Assembly (NCBI GenBank): GCA_012295275.1
Contig: CM022665.1
Coordinates: 45,931,595-45,995,594 of the forward strand
Direction: 5' to 3'
Length of the DNA: 64,000 nt
Origin: Chrysomallon squamiferum
Taxonomy: Eukaryota; Mollusca; Gastropoda; Neomphalida; Peltospiridae
Part shown: positions 57,056 to 64,000 of the stretch, in pieces
Layout of the letters: every line of letters begins with the position of its first letter
Position numbering within the stretch: position 1 is the stretch's first letter
Notes under the pieces: generated by a model
Seen by the model: only the letters and a program-made list of their open reading frames with translations
Databases searched by the model: none
What the model was told of the DNA's origin: nothing
Position numbers and translations under genes: made by a program

Positions 57056-57101
<46 letters not shown>

Positions 57102-57200
57102 AAAAAAAATAATAAATAAATAAATAAATAAATAAATAGCGAGTCTCTATTGACCGTTAGCACTGTTAAAGTAATATTACGTTCACGTTAAATTTGAAAA
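55201..57200. other. Gene-free AT-rich interval
   Basis: T-rich low-complexity DNA (55908-56050), ATT and TTTA runs, and TAA/AATA arrays (57050-57140). I see no exon. Confidence 0.55.
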
Positions 57201-57212
57201 TAGTGCTAAATT

Positions 57213-57476
57213 TCAGGAATTTGCAGTACATTCCTTGCTCACGATATCGCGGCATTTACACGTTTGCGGTTTCGCACGCCATAGTGTCTCCCTGGTGACA
57301 CGTTTATTAATAGAAATCTGATGACAGACACTTACAATACACGCATACACTTCTGCCCTGACAGCTCTCCGACTGTCGTCTGGTTGTTGACCAGTTTCAT
57401 TAAAACGCGCGACTTCTACAAAAGTATGGAAACTTTTAAGGGCCATGCCCACATTTATCGACAATTGAAACAACAC
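57213..57476 (-). other. GC-richer open stretch of unknown nature
   Basis: An 87-codon open frame, richer in G+C and CpG than its surroundings. It contains 'NETGQQPDDSRRAVRAE' and 'TRETLWRAKPQTCKCRD'. No splice sites, domain or family could be recognised. It may be a piece of an interspersed repeat or an old coding fragment. Confidence 0.3.
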
Positions 57477-57676
57477 GCATAACTTTTAATGTGTTATATT
57501 TAGAATTATTGAAAAAAAGGTTTAATCTAAGGGGCTGCTGTAGCATTGTGAAATGGGCTAAATGCTACTTCTGTCCTCACTGGACACACTTAATATATTG
57601 CTCTAAAGTCAGAGAGTTGAGGCTTGGTGGTAATTTTAAATGTCCACACTGTCTTGCAGAAGAAGAATAATTAGTA

Positions 57677-57883
57677 TTATCGTCTTTTCCATTGGAAAAC
57701 GAAACATTTTAAGCTGACTTTTCTTCGTTCTTGTGTTGAATGTGTGTACAAAAACAAACAAACCCCCCCCCCCACAAACAATTTTGACCCGTACGGTCCA
57801 CCGTATTGTAACGATTTGCGATTTACCGCCATATTGTTGTAACCTCCTTTGAAAGGATGCCATGTGCTATGGTATACTTTCAT
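57677..57883 (-). other. Second GC-richer open stretch
   Basis: Two overlapping frames share sequence with a palindromic CCGTACGG core (57788-57795), flanked by a C/G homopolymer. This may belong to the same unidentified element as 57213-57476. Confidence 0.25.
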
Positions 57884-58052
57884 AAACTGTTTTTATGTTT
57901 TAACTGCATTTATTTGTTAACACAATGTCATGGACATGATGCAGATATAGCAAACATTGCAACCCAAGTATATTTACCATCATGTACGTAAGTATGTTTT
58001 TACTTCTTCCAAATAGTTTAAGTACCGCGATATCGTGGTTCCCCTGTATGTG

Positions 58053-58090
<38 letters not shown>

Positions 58091-58722
58091 GTTTCTCTTG
58101 TTACCGGGTTCGTACAATTTATATGCATATATAAACCATTTTTATTAAATGAAACCGAAGTTTTTCAACTCTTTCTCTACAAATTATTTTCATACATCAT
58201 TTGTTAATATTATCACTATTTATGACATTAAGGCTGTGGAGCAGTGTTTTTGCTACAAACTAGTTTCAGTATTTAGACGTTACGCTATCAGTTCGAATCA
58301 GTTTGAATAACTGTATGAATATTAAAAAAAAATAAAATAAAACGTTTATGATTATTTAGGTACGCCCTTGAATATATTCCCATAGCAAACCTCCATAGCT
58401 TTTACATTAAATTTTTATTTAAAAATTAAAAAAAAAATATATATAAAAAAATCCACATAGAGTAAATAAATAAAAATGATAATTATATAAAAATTTCAGT
58501 GGATGATACAGAAGCAAGAATGCTTGCCTCAAATAGAGAAATAAATGATTAATTAGAAGTACAGTTTCTCTGTTACATGTAAAACAGGCAGTACCAATTT
58601 TAAAAAGAAAAGAACAAAATGCAGTTTTTAAACGTCAGTTTTATTTTTCACAGTGGAAATGTATGAAAATTATTTGATAACTTTTCCTTTTATATTATCT
58701 GTCAGGATTCCATTAAAAGTGT

Positions 58723-59364
58723 TTAAGTGAAAACCTTAACTGTGACATCCCTGTTTGTCATATATATGGGAATAATCCATTTGTCTTGAGATGCTTTTCC
58801 ATCTGAAAAAAACAACAATAAAACAATAAAAAAAATAAATAAAAAATAAAACAAGAAAATTAAATAATAGTAATAAGAAGAAGTAGTAGTTAATTATATT
58901 CATTATGTTCTTTAGGAAACTATAAGTTATCAATCATTGTAACAAAAAAAATGAAGAATTTATAAAAACAACACAAATTACTCTGATGTGATGGGAAAAT
59001 TTAATGAATCAATTCTTTACACAGACCATTCCATATCTGTTTCATCAAAGTTTACAATACAAGTCTTTCTGTCTTTTGGAAGATGTTTGAGAAATATTTA
59101 TTCTTGTAACAGAAAAGTCAATGGAGTGACTGCAATACATCTCCTCTCTATTATTAATCCTCAACTAGATAAAAGACTTCAGTTAGTCATTTTCATTTAC
59201 TTACTGTGGGGTTTTTTTCTTCCAAGATTTAAGTTTTCTACGGATAATCTGCCTCTGTGACATCTTCTGCTGGACATTTAGAACAATGCTGATGTTCCCA
59301 AACTGGAACTATTCATCCAGAATGATCTTTAAAACCATTCCTTCCTGTATGCTGTCTGTCCTTC
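58723..59364 (-). CDS. Candidate 3' exons of an unidentified gene
   Basis: A possible exon (59205-59364) lies between 'aattacag' and a gtaagt donor. It is joined in phase to a terminal exon (58723-58802) behind a 'ttttttcag' acceptor. In one frame, from an ATG inside the first exon, the join reads LGRKKPHNGKASQDKW and ends RDVTVKVFT-stop. A second frame is also open through the join and ends YDKQGCHS-stop. No domain is recognised, and the first part of the upstream exon has stops in all frames. The pair could equally be untranslated. Confidence 0.25.
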
Positions 59365-59860
59365 CTGTAATTAAAATATGGAACACACCATTACAACTCT
59401 CCTCCCTGTATCAAAATGTGAAATAAACTATTACAACTCTCTTCCCGGTATTAAAATGTGAAATAAACTACTACAATATGTTTCCCTGTATCAGAAAGTG
59501 AAATAAATTGTTATGAGGTCTCATTCTTTATCAAAATGTGAAATAAACTATTACAATACTTCTCCCTGTATCATAATGTGAAATATACTATTAGAACACT
59601 TCTCCCTGTATCAGAATGTGAAATATACTATTACAACACTTCTCCCTGTATCAGAATGTGAAATATACTATTATAAGGCCCTCTCTGCATCAGAATGTGA
59701 AATAAACTATTACAACACTTCTCCCTGTATCAGAATGTGAAATATACTATTATAAGGCCTCTCTGTATCAGAATGTGAAATAAACTATTACAATACTTCT
59801 CCCTGTATCAGAATGTGAAATAAACTATTATAAGGCTTCTCTCTGTATCAAAATATACAC
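59365..59860. repeat. Minisatellite, about 45-bp unit
   Basis: About eleven copies of a unit of the type 'ctccctgtatcagaatgtgaaataaactattacaa' (written here in parts: 'ctccctgtatcag', 'aatgtgaaataaac', 'tattacaa'). On the minus strand each unit ends a T-rich stretch with 'gatacag' followed by GG, resembling the acceptor of the adjacent candidate exon at 59364. Confidence 0.85.
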
Positions 59861-61641
59861 AGTATCAAGTAACTTGATTATTTTCAACATTTACTATAAA
59901 TTCAGTTTGATTATGTAAACTTTTTATAAAACATTGACAATTAAAAGAGAACCAATTAACTAGCTAGATGAATTAAACATACATTACCATATTCGTTTCA
60001 ATGTAATCATTTCTGCTCAATTTCCATATTTGGTTTTGTCTTCTTTGTGACACCATTTTATTCTTCACTGTTTTAAGCACCACATGAAATCTATAAATAT
60101 AAAAACTATTTCTATTAACACTTTAATCCCATGTCCATTTTTTTGTTTTGTTATTGTTTTTTTTTTTAAAGTATTCTTTTTTCATTTACTTAATTATTTT
60201 TCTTTAAATCACAAAAAAAAAGAAGAAAAATATATACCCCATCTGAAAGATGTATATATATATAGTTTTCAATTTGAGTTTGAAATCAGCTATATACAGC
60301 AGTTTCAGATATTTAAAGAGCTGAATGAATGTTGTTTAAAATCAAAATCTGCATTAATGTATATTAGGTAGAAATTTATTAACATAATAAATGAACTTTA
60401 CCTAATATTAGTTACAGTAAGTTTAAAAATAATTGTAAAATAAAAAAAAACATGTATATAAATAATAGTAAAAATAATAATAAAAATAATAATAAATAAA
60501 TAATAAATTAAAAATAATTAGTTGTTTTTAAAATATATTATATTTAGTCTTGTACATATATTTAACCATTTTATTTGAGGGAAAGTTTTAAAAATTACTC
60601 ATATGTTATGTTAATACTTACCTAATTTCTTGATATATATACACATACAACATGAAATTCTTGTGTTCAAATTTGAATATGAGAATAAATTAATACCAAT
60701 AAATAACCTCAGCTAACTGAATGAACAAAACACTCACTAACCTACATGGTAAATGGTGTTTTTTCTTTCTCTTATTGTATCATTAAGACTTATCTCATAC
60801 AAGAGTCTGGCAAACAGTCATTTTCACTTCATCAACTGTCATTCATTCACTGACTGACGACAAAGGCTTTATTTTTCACCCAATGATCTACAAACAGTCA
60901 TTACCGTTTCATCCAAATGTGCATATATACACACACACACACACACACTACCTACCTTTGTTAAACAAAATGCTGCCTTTTTTTATTTCTAGATGAAGTT
61001 TCTTTAAAAATATATGCACACACAACTCAAACACGCACACAAATGAAAAAGAAAAATGTATTTAAGTCAAGATTATTTATTTTAAAATGAGATAATGAAG
61101 AGAAGGAAATTATAGTTAAAATAAAAAATATAGATATTACAAAGTGTGAAAAATGTGTAGTATTAAGAGAGATTTAGTATTAGTTTGAACATGGTAAATA
61201 AAACTAAATATAAAAATGTATCTGGGTTATAAATAAGATAAATACAACATTTTGAACACTTTATTTGCAGATAATAAAATTTAAAGTGGATTTCTATAAA
61301 ACATTCCTGAAGCTTTTCATTTTCTCTGAAGGGAGAAATACCTTGATGACAAAGTGACATCTAGCCTGATGGCTTCTAAGATCAAAGCCCAGTTCTGACA
61401 ATGTGCTATATGACAGACATAACTGAAACAAGAATACACTTGGTTTTGAGAGAGAGAATAAATTCTGATGACACCTGCCCCAAAAAGCTGATTGCATCTT
61501 TGACAGTGCATGTTTATTACATACAATATCTTTATAAACTAGAAAAAGAAAATAACCAATATGACCAGTAATAAACCACTTTTGGGGTTGGGGGGTTGTT
61601 TTGTTTTTAACCTTATTTTTATTTTTAATTAATTATTATTA

Positions 61642-61710
<69 letters not shown>

Positions 61711-63267
61711 CACGGTAATTAGTATTGAATTAATAAATTCTAGAAATTAAAAAAATAAAAAAAAAATGAAATCATTCTTCTGAAATGATTTTAAAAAACC
61801 TTCTCTAAAGTGTCAAATACACTTTTAACTTTTCTCCTGAAAGAAAATATACCAAGTGTTAAGTAGTGGGGGTTCTTGTCTCTGTTAATAACATCAAAGA
61901 TTTTTATAGATGTACCTCAGTTTACAAAATATACAGACTTAGCCCACTTTCAACCAATTGGACAAACTGAAAATGGCTTCAGCATTAGATTGTTATATAC
62001 TCAGGCATTCCGTATTGCAAAAATGAAAGATAGGAAGATACTTGCAGCAATACCCTTCTGAAAAATATGTGTAATATTTAAGTAGGGCAAACATTCAGAT
62101 AACTGTTGTAATAACACAATGCTTCTCGATCTGTCACAAACATGTGTAACCATTTTCATTTAATAAAACTCAGCTTTAAAAACAATACAGATAAAACAAA
62201 AAAAAAAATTAAAATTATAAACAAATAAATAATAAAAAATATAGTTCAGAGTAAAATTTGAAAAAGAAATAACAGAAAACATTAGGAAGAAAAATAAAAT
62301 TTAAATGTACAAATAAATAAATAAAAAATTCCAACCACTGTAATAATAATAATAATAATAAATAATAATAATGACAGTAAATTTATAAGTAACTGAAATA
62401 ATACACTGAAGATTCAGAAATGTTGTATGGTAGTAAATATGTATTGCCCTACCCAAATGTTTTCAATTTTAATTTAAATTGAATTAGTTTGAACATTAGT
62501 CATTGGTAACACAAATTATTCCAGAATGGTGTGTGAAGTGTAAGACAGATGTTTTAACAAAACTGATTAATTAAAAAATTTTTAAATTCTCAGAACAGTG
62601 AATGGAAGAGTAACAGAGAATAAATAATGTTACCTTCATTTAACATGCAATATAGATAGTAAACTGAACCATATTAAACACCTAACTTAACCTAGCTCCA
62701 CAAAAAAAGATTATCCTTCAGATATGTATAATAAGTTCAAAGTTCAGTGGAACTGTGATATTATAAATACAAAGGAAATTACATGTGTGACATAATTATC
62801 TTATTATGAAGTAATAATAATAATAATTAACAGTGAACAAGATTAGCAGAATATATCAATTTTTTTCTTGCTTACATTTCTTAAAATACCTTCCCATGCA
62901 GTTTCCAGGATGTTATGTGAACATACAGTCATGATGTGAGATATTTAAATACTTGCAGTTGTGCGGGGAAAATAACATAAGCAGAAAATGACAATGACAT
63001 GAAACTGGAAGACTCTTATGATTCATATGTCAGAGTTGTTATATTATGAATGATAGTAATAACTAAATGTTTAACATTCAAACTTATAAATATAATTTCT
63101 TGCCAGGTTAGAAACGAAACTATATCAGAAGGATATATACAAAATGCTATTTGATCGTAACATCAAAGTAACACTTTCAGAATAACGTTTTTTTTTTTTT
63201 TTTTTTAAATTATCTCATTTTCTCTCCTTGTTTCCCCTCCTCCACCCCCCCTCTCTCTCTCTCTGAT

Positions 63268-63300
<33 letters not shown>

Positions 63301-63642
63301 GTATCTGTACAGAGTGAACTTGTTGTAGTTCTCATCTTCTCAGATGATCTAAATGAAAAGAACACTTCACTTGTAGATTAGTGCACACCTATATATGAAA
63401 TAAATTAAACAGATACATATATATATATATATTAATACATATAACAAATGCTAAATAAATGGTATATTTTATGAAATGATGTAAAAATTAACCTTTTTCC
63501 CCATCACTTGTGTTTTTTGTTTGTTTCTGCTTTTTATGTGTACATGTTGATTTTAATTGCAAAATAATTTTTGTATTTTTTAATTCATGTCTTGTTTGCT
63601 TGAATGTTTCAGAAAGAGAATGGCAATAATAAATAAGTGTAA

Positions 63643-63699
<57 letters not shown>

Positions 63700-64000
63700 A
63701 ATGGTATACAAATAAACTTAGTTTACAAATAATCAATGGATATTTGTGGACAAAACAAAAAATACACAAAACAATACAAAGCCTAAACTGACACAAAATC
63801 TTTAAAACATTGGAAATAAAAACAGGAAAAAATTTACCAAATTATCTGTGTATGAAAAGCAAAATAGTTCATATATGTAATTTTTTAAATTTTGATTCAA
63901 TAAAACATTGCAGTCACACTGTATAACTAAGTTCTAAAATGTATTTTTACTTGCTAACGTTATTACATTAACATGTTACTCCACATTGTATCTCTAAGTT
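59861..64000. other. CpG-poor stretch without supported exons
   Basis: Only about a dozen CpGs are seen from 58.5 kb to the end, compared with a similar number in some 300-bp stretches elsewhere. Repeats: poly-T (61645-61707), CA (63268-63297), TA (63417-63432) and GT/GA (63641-63696). It is probably intron or untranslated sequence of a gene continuing past the window. Confidence 0.45.
61645..61707. repeat. Poly-T tract, about 60 nt
   Basis: An uninterrupted T run, unusually long even for this window. Confidence 0.95.

Noticed and set aside
61294-61526. Minus-strand open frames of about 67 codons
   Set aside because: Two overlapping frames of similar quality, no splice sites or domain. More likely untranslated or intron sequence.

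Overview
The window is animal nuclear DNA: very AT-rich, full of di-, tri- and tetranucleotide microsatellites and homopolymers, with split genes whose exons run from 57 nt to 1.2 kb. A diverged tRNA-derived SINE at about 12.3-12.6 kb has the layout of SINEs I know from gastropods. With the gene content this suggests a mollusc, probably a gastropod. That assignment is inference, not proof.

Layout. 1-5.5 kb: the last two exons of an unrecognised coiled-coil protein (+ strand) and repeat-rich DNA. 5.5-15.5 kb: two tandem minus-strand RERG/RASL-like small GTPase genes with the same four-exon structure. The first keeps most GTPase motifs; the second has lost several key residues. 14.4-48.7 kb: a large, diverged inverted duplication. 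Each arm carries a complete ten-exon SLC22-type organic ion transporter gene, transcribed outwards (left on -, 557 aa; right on +, 562 aa). The left outer edge of the duplication falls inside intron 1 of the second GTPase gene. The centre holds a broken fragment of the neighbouring ankyrin/SOCS gene. 48.7-51 kb: an ankyrin-repeat SOCS-box gene (-). 52-55.2 kb: a CARD domain followed by a coiled coil in another frame (-), with a spliced 5' leader. From about 58.4 kb to the end the DNA is strongly CpG-poor. It may be the 3' part of a different, minus-strand, germline-methylated gene, with only weak exon candidates.

The most unusual signal is the repeated duplication of 3' splice sites. In intron 7 of both SLC22 genes a roughly 41-bp minisatellite copies the real acceptor of exon 8 plus its first 20-odd coding bases about ten times. 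A single duplication of the same kind sits before exon 4 of the first GTPase gene, and a weaker, possibly similar array lies at 59.4-59.9 kb. Both SLC22 genes also appear to use a GC-AG intron at the motif A codon. The left SLC22 gene has a duplicated first exon and upstream block.

No tRNA or rRNA gene, CRISPR array, virus or intact autonomous transposon was recognised. Gene calls rest on reading frames, phase-compatible splice sites and family motifs only. Exon boundaries were read by eye.
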